Notes under the pieces: generated by a model
The model's input: only the letters and a program-made list of their open reading frames with translations
Told to the model about the DNA's origin: nothing
The model's database searches: none
Part shown: piece after piece, positions 54,645-63,809 of the stretch
Numbering within the stretch: position 1 is the first letter of the stretch
Layout of the letters: every line of letters begins with the position of its first letter
Program-made: the position numbers and the translations under genes
Assembly: GCF_004919045.1 (NCBI RefSeq)
Contig: NZ_SWDW01000011.1
Location: 1-64,000, forward strand
Direction: 5' to 3'
DNA length: 64,000 nucleotides
Source of the DNA: Sinomonas albida
GTDB lineage: Bacteria; Actinomycetota; Actinomycetes; Actinomycetales; Micrococcaceae

Positions 54645-56108
54645 TCAGAGCCCCCGCTGGTCAGATCCCCAGTCCGGATGCGCGGTCTGCGGCCCCTCAT
54701 ACGGCCGGTCCCCGTAGAACTCCTGGAGCCTGGCCAGCTCGTCCCGCAGCTCGGCGAGCACGGAGGCGTACGCCGGGTCCGCGATGACGTTCCTCAGCTC
54801 GTGCGGATCCGTCTCCAGGTCGAACAGCTCCCACTCTTCGACGTCCCTCTCCGGAGAGGAACCCGGAACGCCCAGCCCGTCCCCGTAGTAGTGGATGAGC
54901 TTGTTGGTCCGCGTGCGGACGCCATAATGGGCCGGCACGTGATGGCTCGGGTCGCGGTGCTCCCAGTAGCGGTAGTACATCGACTCCGGCCAGTCCGCCG
55001 GCGTCTCCCCGCGCAGGATCGGGCGGAACGAGCGGCCCTGCGACGTGGGGAGGGCGGAGGCCGGATCAAGACCGCAGAGGTCCAGGAACGTCGCGGCGAA
55101 GTCCGCATTCGTGACGATCGCGTCCCAGCGGCTGCCCGCGGGGATCTCCGCCGGCCAGCGCAGCAGGAGCGGCATCTGGAGGGACTGCTCGAACATGAGC
55201 CGCTTGTCGAACCAGCCGTGGTCGCCGAGGAAGAACCCCTGATCCGACGAGTAGGCCACGATGGTGTCCTCGGCGAGCCCCTGCGCGTCGAGGTACTCGA
55301 GGAGGCGGCCCACGCCGTCGTCGATGGACGCGACGCACTGCAGATAGTCCCGCATGTACCGCTGGTACTTCCAGCGGGCCCTCTCGGCGGTGTGTTCGGG
55401 CCCCTCGAGCTCGGGCGGGAGGGGCTCCTTGATGTCCTCCTCGGTGAGATCGTCCGCGATGCTCATGCGCACGGACCGCACGCTTGAAGACAGAGCCGCA
55501 TGGTCGTCGTCGAACGTCTCCGGTTCGGGGATCGAGCCGAGCGGGAACAGGTCCCGGTGGCGCTCGTCCGGGATCCATGGCCGGTGCGGCGCCTTGTGGT
55601 GCACCATGAGCGCGAACGGGCGCTCGGGGTCCCGGTTGATGAGCCAGTCGAGGGCCAGATCGGTCACGAGGTCTGTCGCGTAGCCGGCCAGCCGCCGCTC
55701 GCCCTCCGGCCCCACCATGACGGGGTCCACGTACTCGCCCTGGCCCGGGAAGACGAGCCACTCGTCGAAGCTCCGTGGGCGGGCTCCCGCAGACTCCCCA
55801 AGGTGCCACTTCCCGAACAGGGCGGTCGCGTAGCCGGAGTCGTGGAGAGCGTCGATGAACGTGGGCACGCGATAGTCGAACTCGGCGAAGATGCCGGGCA
55901 CGCCGTTGACGTGGCTGTAGGTCCCGGTGAGGATGGTGGCGCGCGAGGGGCTGCAGATCGAGTTCGTGCAGAACACAGACCCCAGGAGAGCCCCCTCCCG
56001 GCCGATCCGGTCGATCGCCGGCGTCGAGTTCAGCCGGCTCCCGTAGGCCGAGATGGCGTGCGCGGCGTGATCGTCGGAGAGCACGAAAAGCAGATTCGGG
56101 CGGTTCAT
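54645..56108 (-). CDS. Type I sulfatase (arylsulfatase family)
   Basis: The 487-residue enzyme hydrolyses a sulfate ester. LLFVLSDDHAAH supplies metal Asp residues, and the formylglycine motif is Cys52-Ser-Pro-Ser-Arg, the form matured by FGE. GKWHLGE, MVHHKAPH and YSSDQGFFLGDHGWFDK complete the site. No signal peptide is seen, so it may be cytosolic, e.g. for choline- or sugar-sulfates. No FGE gene lies in this window. Start: ATG at 56108 with GAGGAG. Confidence 0.92.
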   Translation of the reverse strand: MNRPNLLFVLSDDHAAHAISAYGSRLNSTPAIDRIGREGALLGSVFCTNSICSPSRATILTGTYSHVNGVPGIFAEFDYRVPTFIDALHDSGYATALFGKWHLGESAGARPRSFDEWLVFPGQGEYVDPVMVGPEGERRLAGYATDLVTDLALDWLINRDPERPFALMVHHKAPHRPWIPDERHRDLFPLGSIPEPETFDDDHAALSSSVRSVRMSIADDLTEEDIKEPLPPELEGPEHTAERARWKYQRYMRDYLQCVASIDDGVGRLLEYLDAQGLAEDTIVAYSSDQGFFLGDHGWFDKRLMFEQSLQMPLLLRWPAEIPAGSRWDAIVTNADFAATFLDLCGLDPASALPTSQGRSFRPILRGETPADWPESMYYRYWEHRDPSHHVPAHYGVRTRTNKLIHYYGDGLGVPGSSPERDVEEWELFDLETDPHELRNVIADPAYASVLAELRDELARLQEFYGDRPYEGPQTAHPDWGSDQRGL

Positions 56109-56133
56109 GGTGAGCTCCTCGTCGAGCGGGCGG

Positions 56134-57162
56134 TCAGGGACGGACGATCGCCTGTCCCAGGAGGCTCTCCGCGCAGGCGACGGCGGCTTCCTCGTTCGAG
56201 CGCGGCTCCCACCGAAGGACTCTGCGCGCCTTCTCATTGCTGGCCGCACGGATGATGTTGAGCTGCGGCGAGATCTCCCGGACCGGAGGGACGACGACGC
56301 CGAGCGCCTTGAACACCCACGCGGGCGCCGTGCGGGTGGTCACCTTCGAGGCCCGCGCCCCGAGGGCCGACCGGAGTGCGAGCGCGATCTCGTGGAACGA
56401 GATCGGATCCCCCGCGACCGCGATGAAGCGCTGGCGGGCCGCGCCCGGGTCCGTCATGGCCCGGAGGTGGAGGTCCGCGACGTCCCGCACGTCCACGACG
56501 TTCATCCACATCGGCGGGGCCGCCGGGAGCTGCCCGCTCAGCAGCGTCGAGATGATCCGGATCGAGCTCGAGAGGTCCGGGCCGAGCACCGGCCCGAGGA
56601 TCCCCACCGGGTTGACGACGGCGAGCTCGAGCCCACCGCCCTCGCGCTCGACGAAGTCCCACGCGGCCCGCTCCGCGATCGTCTTCGACTTCACGTAGGG
56701 CGTGATGCCCGGCGCGGTCGGATCTGTCCAGTCGGTCTCGTCGAAGACGTGCTGGCCGTCCGGGTGTCCGTAGCCGACGGCGGCGAACGAGGACGTGAGG
56801 ACCACGCGCCGCACGCCGGCCATCCGCGCCGCACGGAGCACGCGCAGCGCGCCGTCGCGGGCTGGGACGATGAGCTCGTCGGGGTCCTTCGGCTGGCGGG
56901 TCGGGAAGGGTGAGGCGACGTGCAGAACGTAATCCGCGCCGTCGACCGCCTCCGCCCACCCGGCGTCGGAGGTCAGATCCGCCTGAACGAAGGCGACCGA
57001 GTCGCTGCGCGGCGCCCCGGCAGCGGCGAGCATGCGGGCCACGTCGGGCTGCCGCGCCGACGAACGGAGCGTGGTCCTCACCGCGTGGCCGGCCTCGAGG
57101 GCCTGGGCGATCGTGTTGGCGCCGACAAAGCCTGTGCCGCCGGTCACAAGTACGGTAGCCAT
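56134..57162 (-). CDS. NAD(P)-dependent reductase of the extended SDR (DFR/cinnamoyl-CoA reductase-like) family
   Basis: The 342-residue protein has the N-terminal motif TGGTGFVG, VLHVASPFP, SSFAAVGYG and Tyr-x3-Lys in PYVKSKTIAERAAWDF, the pattern of dihydroflavonol reductase-like aldehyde reductases. The substrate is probably an aldehyde or ketone. Start: ATG at 57162, 6 nt after CACAAT with GGGACA 17 bp further upstream, so it may be leaderless. It heads an apparent operon with the sulfatase and GNAT genes (gaps 25 and 21 nt). Confidence 0.88.
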   Translation of the reverse strand: MATVLVTGGTGFVGANTIAQALEAGHAVRTTLRSSARQPDVARMLAAAGAPRSDSVAFVQADLTSDAGWAEAVDGADYVLHVASPFPTRQPKDPDELIVPARDGALRVLRAARMAGVRRVVLTSSFAAVGYGHPDGQHVFDETDWTDPTAPGITPYVKSKTIAERAAWDFVEREGGGLELAVVNPVGILGPVLGPDLSSSIRIISTLLSGQLPAAPPMWMNVVDVRDVADLHLRAMTDPGAARQRFIAVAGDPISFHEIALALRSALGARASKVTTRTAPAWVFKALGVVVPPVREISPQLNIIRAASNEKARRVLRWEPRSNEEAAVACAESLLGQAIVRP

Positions 57163-57269
57163 GGGTCCATTGTGCGGCGCAAGCTTGAGAGTGTCCCAGC
57201 CACCCTTGCCCGTCCGGCGGATGGGAGGCGGGGTGCCGTTCAAGAAGTTCTTCGACGCAAGGAGGAGAC

Positions 57270-58178
57270 ATGAACAACGGACCGGTCCTGGTGGTCGGCG
57301 GAACGGGGTGGCTCGGCGGCCAGGTCGTGGGCGCGCTCTCGTCCCGCGGCAAGGGCGTGCGCGCCCTCGTGCGGCCGGCGTCCGACGCCTCCGGACTGGA
57401 GGCGAAGGGAGCGACCGTCGCGAGGGGCGACCTCATGGATCCGAAATCGCTCGACGGCGCCCTCGAGGGCGTCGACGCGGTGGTCACGACGGCAGCGGGC
57501 TACACGCGGCATAGCAAGGGAGACACCGAGGAGATCGACATCGTGGGCAACCGCAACCTCGCGGACGCCGCGGCCCGTGCCGGCGTCCGGCGCTTCGTGC
57601 TCACGAGCATCCTGACCTGCGACCTCGCGCCGGATGTCCCCCACTTCTGGCACAAGAAGCTCATGGAGGACCGGCTCGAAGAAAAGGGCGTGCCGTTCGT
57701 CGCCCTGCGGCCGGGCGCGTTCCTCGACCAGCTCGCCAGGTTCGGCGGCGACCCGTTCGACAAGGGACGCCTCTCATGGTTCGGCTCCGTCGACGTCCCG
57801 CTCACGTTCGTGCTCACGGCCGATCTCGCCGCGTTCCTCGCGGCGGCCGTCGACGTCGATACCGCGCCGGGCGCGCGCATCGACATCGGCTGGGACCGTC
57901 CGGTCAGCCTGCGCGACATCGCGGACATCGCGAGCCGGCTCCTCGGCCGGCACATCGGAGTGCGGTCGATCCCGGGCGTCGTCGTGAGCACGGCGGGCCG
58001 CCTGCTGGGCGGCGTCATGCCCATGGCACGGGACATGAGCTCGATGATGGAGTGGTTCGCCACCGGACGCTACGTGGCCGACACGACGCGCCAGCGCGAG
58101 GTGTTCGGCACCGTGCCAAGCGCGGAAGACGCGATCGCGCGCTACCTCACGGCGCTGGGGCACCCCGTCCAGGCGTGA
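57270..58178 (+). CDS. NmrA-like NAD(P)-binding oxidoreductase
   Basis: The 302-residue atypical SDR has VVGGTGWLGGQV at the dinucleotide site and the YwnB/NmrA-type layout, with FVLTSILTCD replacing the usual Ser-Tyr active site. It may be a quinone or flavin reductase or a redox sensor. The ATG has AAGGAGGAGAC upstream. It diverges from the reductase operon and meets hrpB tail to tail one base apart. Confidence 0.82.
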   Translation: MNNGPVLVVGGTGWLGGQVVGALSSRGKGVRALVRPASDASGLEAKGATVARGDLMDPKSLDGALEGVDAVVTTAAGYTRHSKGDTEEIDIVGNRNLADAAARAGVRRFVLTSILTCDLAPDVPHFWHKKLMEDRLEEKGVPFVALRPGAFLDQLARFGGDPFDKGRLSWFGSVDVPLTFVLTADLAAFLAAAVDVDTAPGARIDIGWDRPVSLRDIADIASRLLGRHIGVRSIPGVVVSTAGRLLGGVMPMARDMSSMMEWFATGRYVADTTRQREVFGTVPSAEDAIARYLTALGHPVQA

Positions 58179-58179
58179 C

Positions 58180-60840
58180 CTATCGCCCCTCAAGCCGTCG
58201 CTTCGTCTGTGCCGTCGCGACAGCCGTCCAAGGGTCCTCGGGCCAGGGGTGCTTGGGGTAGCGTCCGCGCATCTCGGCCCGCACCTGCGCGTACGGACCC
58301 GACCAGAAGGACGCAAGATCGTCGGTGACCGCGAGCGGCCGCCCGGCCGGCGAAAGCAGATGGAACAGGACGGGCACGCGCCCGTCCACGAGACGGGGCG
58401 TCTCCGCCCAGCCGAAGCACTCCTGAAGCTTGACCGCGACAACCGGCCGCCCGCCGTCGTCCGTTGCCCCGTCCTCCACGGGCGGGTAGTCGATCCGCAT
58501 GTGATTGCCGCTCGGCACCGCGAGCCGTTCCGGAACGAGCGCCCCGAGCCGCGACGCCTCCGGCCACGGCAGGAGGCGCCGCAGCGGCTCCAGCAGATCG
58601 ATGCCGCGCACGGACGCGCCGCCTGCCAGGGCCTCGAGCTCGGGGCCGAGCCATTCGCCGAGGCGCGCCACGAGCCCAGCATCGGAGACGTCCGGCCACG
58701 GCTCGCTGAGCTCTCGGCGCACGAGCGCGAGGCGGCGCCGCAGCGCGTCCGCCTGAGGCGACCAGCCGATCAGACCCAAGCCGTCCGCCGCGAGGGCGCG
58801 GGTGACGGCGACCCGCCCCTCCGCGGGAGTGGGTCGCACGGGCGTCGACGCGAGGACGATCGCCCCGAGCCGGCGCTCGCGCCGCGCTGAGACGCGGCCG
58901 TCCGTGAAGCTCGCGTCGACCTCGTCGACCAGGAGATGGCTCGCCGCGAACTCCGCCGCGGCTTGGCTCATCGGCGCGGCCGCGCGGATCACGGCACCCG
59001 TGCCCGCGGCTTCGCGCCCCTGCGACCGGGCCGCGTCGGCGACCGCGAGCCACTCGTGACCGGCGAGCGGGCTCCTGGCGGGGAGTGCCGCACGGGTTCC
59101 CGAGGCGAGCAGGTAGCGCTCGTCGGGTCCAGGGACCCGCCGCGCCACGAAGGAGGGGAACGCGAGGGCGACGACGAAGCCAGCCCGCTCGGCGTCGTCC
59201 GCGAACGCCGGCGGCGGCGGGTCCGTCGCTGGACGAGCCGAAGCCGGTCGCTGCTGCCGGGCCTCCCGCGCGAGCCGCTCGAAGCGTGCGGCCTCGTCCG
59301 CCCAGGCGCGCGCGGCAGGATCCCGCCCGCTGCGCACCGAGGCCAGGAGCCTCCCGAGGTCGGCGCCGGGGGCGCGCGCCTCGCGGGCCACGAGCGCCAC
59401 GACTTCAGCGGCGCGGCGGTCTCCCACGACTTGCGCGCCCTCGAGCAGTGCCCGTCCGAGGCGCGGGTGGGCCGGTATTCGCGCGAGGGTTCGGCCGAGC
59501 CCGCTCGCGAGCCCCTCGCTGTCGACGGCCCCGAGCGCCTCGAGCGTCGCCACGGCATCGGCGAGGGCGGCCGACGGCGGCGCGTCCGGAAGCGCGAGGC
59601 CGCGCCCTCCCGGTGCGCCCCAGCAGGCAAGAAGCAACGCGGCCTCCGTGAGGTCGGCCGTCACGATCTCCGGCGTGGCGTGCGCCGGCGCGGCGGCATA
59701 GGCACGCTCGTCGTAGCACCGCACCACACGTCCCGGCCCCTGCCGGGCCGCGCGGCCCGCGCGCTGCTCCGCGGACGCGCGCGAACACGAGACCGTCACG
59801 AGCCCCGACATCCCACGGCTCGCATCTCGCCTGGGCTCGCGGGCGAGGCCGGAGTCGATGACGAGCCGCACGCCGGGCACCGTGAGCGAGGATTCCGCGA
59901 GGTCAGTGGACACGACGAGACGCGGCCGCTCACCGGCTCCGCGCCCCGAGACCGCGCGGTCCTGGCTCGCCGGATCCGCCTGGCCATGGAGCTCGAGCAC
60001 CTCGGCCGTTCCACCGAGCGCCGAGCGGAGCCGATCCGCGACGTCCCGGACCTCCCGGGCGCCCGGCACGAACACGAGCGCATCGACGTCGCAGCCGGCC
60101 GCCAGCGCGGCTCCGTGCTCGGCGGCCGCTGTGTCGGCGACGTGGTCGAGGAACGCGCGCGTCACTCCGCGCTCGTCGAGCCTCGGAGCGGACGACGGCG
60201 CCCAGGTCACCTCGAGGGCGTACTGCGCGGAGGCCGCACTCACCACGGGGGCCGGGCGGCCGCCGTCGTCGGGGAGGAGGGCGGCGAATCGCGGGGCATC
60301 GAGCGTCGCCGACATCGCCACGAGCGTCAGGTCGCCGCGCAGCTGCCGGACCTCGGCGAGCATTCCCAGCGCGAGGTCCGTCTCAAGGGCGCGCTCGTGG
60401 ACTTCGTCGAGGATGACCGCCGAGGTCCCCTCGAGGGCCGCGTCCGCGAGCAGCCTGCGGAGCATGATCCCCGGCGTCACGAACTCGACGATCGTCTCGC
60501 GCCCGGCCCGACGATCGCCGCGGACCGTATAGCCGACCCTGCCACCGAGCTCGCTGCCGTCGAGCGCTGCGAGGCGTCTGGCCGCTGCCCTGGCAGCAAC
60601 GCGGCGCGGTTGGGTGACGACGACGCGGGACGCCGGCCCGCCGCCTTCCGCAGCCAGGCCCCTTGCGAGATTGGACACGAGAGGCGGGACGAGCGTCGTC
60701 TTGCCAGTCCCCGGAGGAGCCTGGACGACGACGGCGCCCGCCCCGCCTGCGTGCTCGATGGCCGCCTCCAGCTCAGGAATCGCCTGGGCGAAAGGGAGCC
60801 CGGCCCCGATCTCGCTCAGGCCGAAGAGGCGGCCCGGCAC
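58180..60840 (-). CDS. hrpB: ATP-dependent helicase HrpB
   Basis: This 886-residue DEAH/DExH helicase has Walker A in APPGTGKTT (residues 41-49), DEVH, SAT, the Q-R-A-G-R-A-motif region EQRAGRAARQGPGRVVRCY and the HrpB-specific C-terminal domain with the end DYPPVEDG...VKLQECFGWAETP. HrpB is an RNA-helicase relative of unclear bacterial role. GTG start at 60840, 11 nt after the YCII gene. Length is standard. Confidence 0.93.
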   Translation of the reverse strand: MPGRLFGLSEIGAGLPFAQAIPELEAAIEHAGGAGAVVVQAPPGTGKTTLVPPLVSNLARGLAAEGGGPASRVVVTQPRRVAARAAARRLAALDGSELGGRVGYTVRGDRRAGRETIVEFVTPGIMLRRLLADAALEGTSAVILDEVHERALETDLALGMLAEVRQLRGDLTLVAMSATLDAPRFAALLPDDGGRPAPVVSAASAQYALEVTWAPSSAPRLDERGVTRAFLDHVADTAAAEHGAALAAGCDVDALVFVPGAREVRDVADRLRSALGGTAEVLELHGQADPASQDRAVSGRGAGERPRLVVSTDLAESSLTVPGVRLVIDSGLAREPRRDASRGMSGLVTVSCSRASAEQRAGRAARQGPGRVVRCYDERAYAAAPAHATPEIVTADLTEAALLLACWGAPGGRGLALPDAPPSAALADAVATLEALGAVDSEGLASGLGRTLARIPAHPRLGRALLEGAQVVGDRRAAEVVALVAREARAPGADLGRLLASVRSGRDPAARAWADEAARFERLAREARQQRPASARPATDPPPPAFADDAERAGFVVALAFPSFVARRVPGPDERYLLASGTRAALPARSPLAGHEWLAVADAARSQGREAAGTGAVIRAAAPMSQAAAEFAASHLLVDEVDASFTDGRVSARRERRLGAIVLASTPVRPTPAEGRVAVTRALAADGLGLIGWSPQADALRRRLALVRRELSEPWPDVSDAGLVARLGEWLGPELEALAGGASVRGIDLLEPLRRLLPWPEASRLGALVPERLAVPSGNHMRIDYPPVEDGATDDGGRPVVAVKLQECFGWAETPRLVDGRVPVLFHLLSPAGRPLAVTDDLASFWSGPYAQVRAEMRGRYPKHPWPEDPWTAVATAQTKRRLEGR

Positions 60841-60851
60841 GCGTGGCTCGC

Positions 60852-61145
60852 TCAGAGGCAGGCGTTGATCTGGAGCGTGCCCCCGCGGGCAATGAACGGA
60901 TGCGTGGCGAGGATCTCGCGGACAGCCTCGACGGAGTCAGCCTCGATAATCGAGTAGCCGGAGAAGTCGGTCACCGGAGCCGGTTCACCCTCCGAGACCT
61001 GGCCCACGAAGTTGACAGGCGCTCCGGGTTCCGGGACAGAGTCCCGCACCGACTCCAGCCACGCGCCGAACGCCGCGCGGCCGGCCTCCATCATCTCTGG
61101 TGTGGGGTGGTCCATTCCGCTGTAGGTGACGAGGTACTTGGCCAT
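60852..61145 (-). CDS. YCII-related domain protein
   Basis: This 97-residue ferredoxin-like protein starts MAKYLVTYSGMDHPTPEMM and contains the FSGYSIIEADSVEAVREIL pattern, ending in a hydrophobic strand with Gly-rich turn. YCII proteins may be small hydrolases or regulators; no function can be given. Start: ATG at 61145 with AAAGGA about 12 nt upstream. Its first 55 nt overlap the end of the GT87 gene in another frame. Confidence 0.85.
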   Translation of the reverse strand: MAKYLVTYSGMDHPTPEMMEAGRAAFGAWLESVRDSVPEPGAPVNFVGQVSEGEPAPVTDFSGYSIIEADSVEAVREILATHPFIARGGTLQINACL

Positions 61146-62587
61146 GAAGGGGTGTCCTTTCGAAGGCGGCTTGGGTTGAGGGTGAACGCATCCGGTGCGC
61201 CGTCGAACGCGCCACCTTGAGGGTCGTCCTGGTGGCTTCGGCGCACGGGATCGCCGGACGAATCGTATATGTCCGAAATGACATGCACGCAGAGGTACGT
61301 CAGGACGGCCATATGGAGGAGGACTGCGAACGCGTAGTAGGGCGAGTCGATGTTGTTCTGAACAGGCCCGTTGCTCGTGCTCCATCCGATGTACATCCAG
61401 ACAGCGACCCAGTGTAGCGACTCGGCAGCCATCCAGATCAGGAAGTCCCGCCAGCGCGGCCGCGCGAGCGCGAAGAGCGGAATCAGCCACACGACGTACT
61501 GGGGCGAGTAGACCTTGCCCGTGAGCACGAACGCGGCCACGACCAGGAACGCGAGCTGGGCGACGCGCGGGCGGCGCGGGGCGTGCAGCGCCATGACCGC
61601 GATCGCGAGGCAGCACAGCCCGAATGCCACGATGAACAGGGCGTTGGCCGCCGGCGCGGAAATCTTCCCGAACTGGAGCCGATCGGCCACGAGGTTCCAC
61701 GCGTAGTAGGCGGAGGAGAAGCCCGGGTCCCGATTGGCCGAATACTGGAAGAAGAACGCCCAGCCTCGCGGGTCGCTCACCATCGCCGGGAGGTTGACGG
61801 CGGCCCACGCCGCGAGGGCCGCGCCGACGGTCGCCACCGTCTGGCGCCAGCGCCCCGTCCGCAGCGCGAGCACGACGAACACGCCGAGCACGAGCGCGGG
61901 GTAGAACTTGGTCGCCGCGCCCAGGCCGATCGCGACGCCCGCCAGAACGGGCCGGTTCCGTGCGAAGGCAAGCAGCCCGAGCGAAAGGAGCGCGACGGCC
62001 CAGAGGTCCCAGTTGATGAAGCCCGAGAGGATCACCCCGGGCGCGATGGCCACGAGGGCGGCGTCCCACGGACGGCGGCGGTTGGCGCGGGCAGTCGCGA
62101 TGACCGCGACCATCCACATGATCGCGACCAGGACCGCATTGAGGTCGAAGTACTCGGTGGCCCGCGCCTCAGTCGCGCCCGTGCCCGGAATCACGAGGGC
62201 GGTGAGGCCCGCGATGAGCGACGTGAGGACGGGGTACTCGAAAAGCGTCCCGTGGGAGAACAGCGGGAGGACGCCATCGGCGAGGCCCCGCTCCTTGAAC
62301 AGCGTCGGGAAGTCGGAGTAGCACGTCGCGTAGAACTCGCTCGGCGAGGTCCAGCCGTTCACCCTGCAGTAGCCCTTGATGAGCACCCCGGCGATCGCCG
62401 CCACGACGGTCAGGATCAGGAGAATGAGCTCGGGCCTCCAGAAGACCCCCCGCACGGAGCCAGGCGCGGCATGCGAGCCGAGCGGGCCGCCCAGCCCCTC
62501 GCTGAGCGTGTGCACGAGGGGATCGTTGCGGCTCGGCGAGATGACAGCGCGCGGCCCGCGCCCGCCGTCGTCCGCGGTGGGTTCCAT
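61091..62587 (-). CDS. GT87/DUF2029 family integral membrane glycosyltransferase
   Basis: The 498-residue protein has about 11 helices, beginning after a 48-residue hydrophilic start. The long first loop has the typical CRVNGWTSPSEFYATCYSDF and LFSHGTLFEYPVLT; the catalytic acidic pair is probably there. It resembles actinobacterial mannosyltransferases using polyprenyl-phosphate mannose (related to Rv0051). The C-terminal 40 residues lack hydrophobic character and their gene segment overlaps the YCII gene. Start: ATG at 62587, 7 nt after TATGCT. Confidence 0.85.
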   Translation of the reverse strand: MEPTADDGGRGPRAVISPSRNDPLVHTLSEGLGGPLGSHAAPGSVRGVFWRPELILLILTVVAAIAGVLIKGYCRVNGWTSPSEFYATCYSDFPTLFKERGLADGVLPLFSHGTLFEYPVLTSLIAGLTALVIPGTGATEARATEYFDLNAVLVAIMWMVAVIATARANRRRPWDAALVAIAPGVILSGFINWDLWAVALLSLGLLAFARNRPVLAGVAIGLGAATKFYPALVLGVFVVLALRTGRWRQTVATVGAALAAWAAVNLPAMVSDPRGWAFFFQYSANRDPGFSSAYYAWNLVADRLQFGKISAPAANALFIVAFGLCCLAIAVMALHAPRRPRVAQLAFLVVAAFVLTGKVYSPQYVVWLIPLFALARPRWRDFLIWMAAESLHWVAVWMYIGWSTSNGPVQNNIDSPYYAFAVLLHMAVLTYLCVHVISDIYDSSGDPVRRSHQDDPQGGAFDGAPDAFTLNPSRLRKDTPSWPSTSSPTAEWTTPHQR

Positions 62588-62618
62588 GGCTCAGAGCATA
62601 CCGGCCGGCCCCTCACGC

Positions 62619-62661
62619 CTGAGGGTGCCGCCCGCCGTCTGGCGGAAGCGGCACCCCTCAG
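62619..62661 (-). terminator. Terminator of the trypsin-like protease gene
   Basis: CTGAGGGTGCCGC (62619-62631) pairs with GCGGCACCCCTCAG (62648-62661) with one bulged base, and an inner CCGCC-GTCT-GGCGG stem continues it. It lies 9 nt beyond the protease stop on the minus strand. Confidence 0.75.
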
Positions 62662-62669
62662 CCCGTCAG

Positions 62670-63512
62670 CTAGGAAACGACGCCGAACCCTGCCAGCCAC
62701 GACTGGACCGGCGCGAGGTCGACGCGCTGGAGGCCGTCGAGCGCGAGGCAGTTGGAGCGGCCGAAGCTCGTGAGCGCCACGATCGTGTCGCCGAGGAACG
62801 CGGGTCCGCCGGAATCACCGGAGCAGATCCCGCCCGTGCCCGCGCCCGGGTTCACGTTGGCGTGGGTGGTCAGGATCTGCGGGCCAACCTGCTGCGCGCG
62901 CAAGTCCACCGAGCGGCGGATGAGCGGGTACGTGACAGGGACTCGGCGCTGCGGGCCGGTGGCCGGCTTCGCGAGCTCCGTTCCGTAGCCCACCGCCGTG
63001 ACGCGGGTCTTGGGAACGTCGCCTGGCGCGAGCGCGTCGAGCGTCCCGGCGGCAGCCAGCGAGTAGGTGGGCAGCGAGACCGGCGAATCGAGGACGATCA
63101 CGCCGACGTCGTTCCAGTTGTTCTCATCGGTGAAGTGGGAGAAGTCGGGGTCCGTGTGCGCGGTGCCCGAGATCTTCCCCGCCAGATCCGCCGACGTGTA
63201 GCCCACGCTCGGGTTGGCCGCTGCCGGGAAGCCCGACGGCGGCCGCTCGGCGATCGTGGAATCGAACGAAACAAGCGTCTTTCCGAGCGCACCGTCTGTG
63301 CAGTGAGCGGCGGTCAGAAGAACGGTCGGAGAGACGAGTGCGCCCGAGCAGCGGAATCGACCCTGGGGTGTGTAGTACACGATGATCGCCACGCCCGCAT
63401 GGGTGCTGCCATCGGGCTCACCGCCCGTGCTCGCCTGGGCTGGCGCTGCCGAGAGCGCCAGCCCGAAGGCGGCGGCGAGAGCCGCAACGGCGGCTACGAT
63501 TTTCCTGCGCAT
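62670..63512 (-). CDS. Secreted trypsin-like serine protease (S1 family)
   Basis: The 280-residue protein has a signal peptide with cleavage near AQA-STGG, then an S1 fold with all triad residues: His70 in TAAHC, Asp in NDVGVIVLD and Ser in GICSGDSGGPAF. Cys pairs around the His and Ser are kept. It is an extracellular or surface protease of unknown target. Start: ATG at 63512 with AGGAAGGG. The unusual ORF at 63585 precedes it by 72 nt. Confidence 0.92.
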   Translation of the reverse strand: MRRKIVAAVAALAAAFGLALSAAPAQASTGGEPDGSTHAGVAIIVYYTPQGRFRCSGALVSPTVLLTAAHCTDGALGKTLVSFDSTIAERPPSGFPAAANPSVGYTSADLAGKISGTAHTDPDFSHFTDENNWNDVGVIVLDSPVSLPTYSLAAAGTLDALAPGDVPKTRVTAVGYGTELAKPATGPQRRVPVTYPLIRRSVDLRAQQVGPQILTTHANVNPGAGTGGICSGDSGGPAFLGDTIVALTSFGRSNCLALDGLQRVDLAPVQSWLAGFGVVS

Positions 63513-63584
63513 GAATCCCTTCCTGGTGCACCGCGCGTGCACACGGAGTCGATTCTTCACGAGACCCGCGGCGCAGACCAGCAT

Positions 63585-63809
63585 TTACCGCATGGGATTG
63601 GTCAGGTCGACTTCGCGCCGGACGGCTTCGCGGTGCGCCTCAATGCGCTCGGCGTCGACATCGGTGGCGAAGGCGCGCAGGACCCGCTGGATCACGGTAC
63701 TCACCTCCTGCGGTTCGGAATCGACGGACGACGGCGCGTGGCCGGCTTCGGATAGGGGCGTTTCGCCGCTTAGTTCGAGTAGGGGCGACGACTGGCTCAA
63801 TGAGGACAC
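63585..63809 (-). CDS. Small ORF upstream of the protease gene, unknown function
   Basis: A 74-residue frame starts GTG at 63809 with AGGAG 5 nt upstream. A second GTG at 63695 has an even better AGGAGG site, 8 nt upstream, and would give 36 residues: a charged amphipathic helix ending DLTNPMR. The first half is Ser/Glu/Pro-rich. No family recognised. Beyond 63810 to the window end nothing clear is seen. Confidence 0.45.
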   Translation of the reverse strand: MSSLSQSSPLLELSGETPLSEAGHAPSSVDSEPQEVSTVIQRVLRAFATDVDAERIEAHREAVRREVDLTNPMR

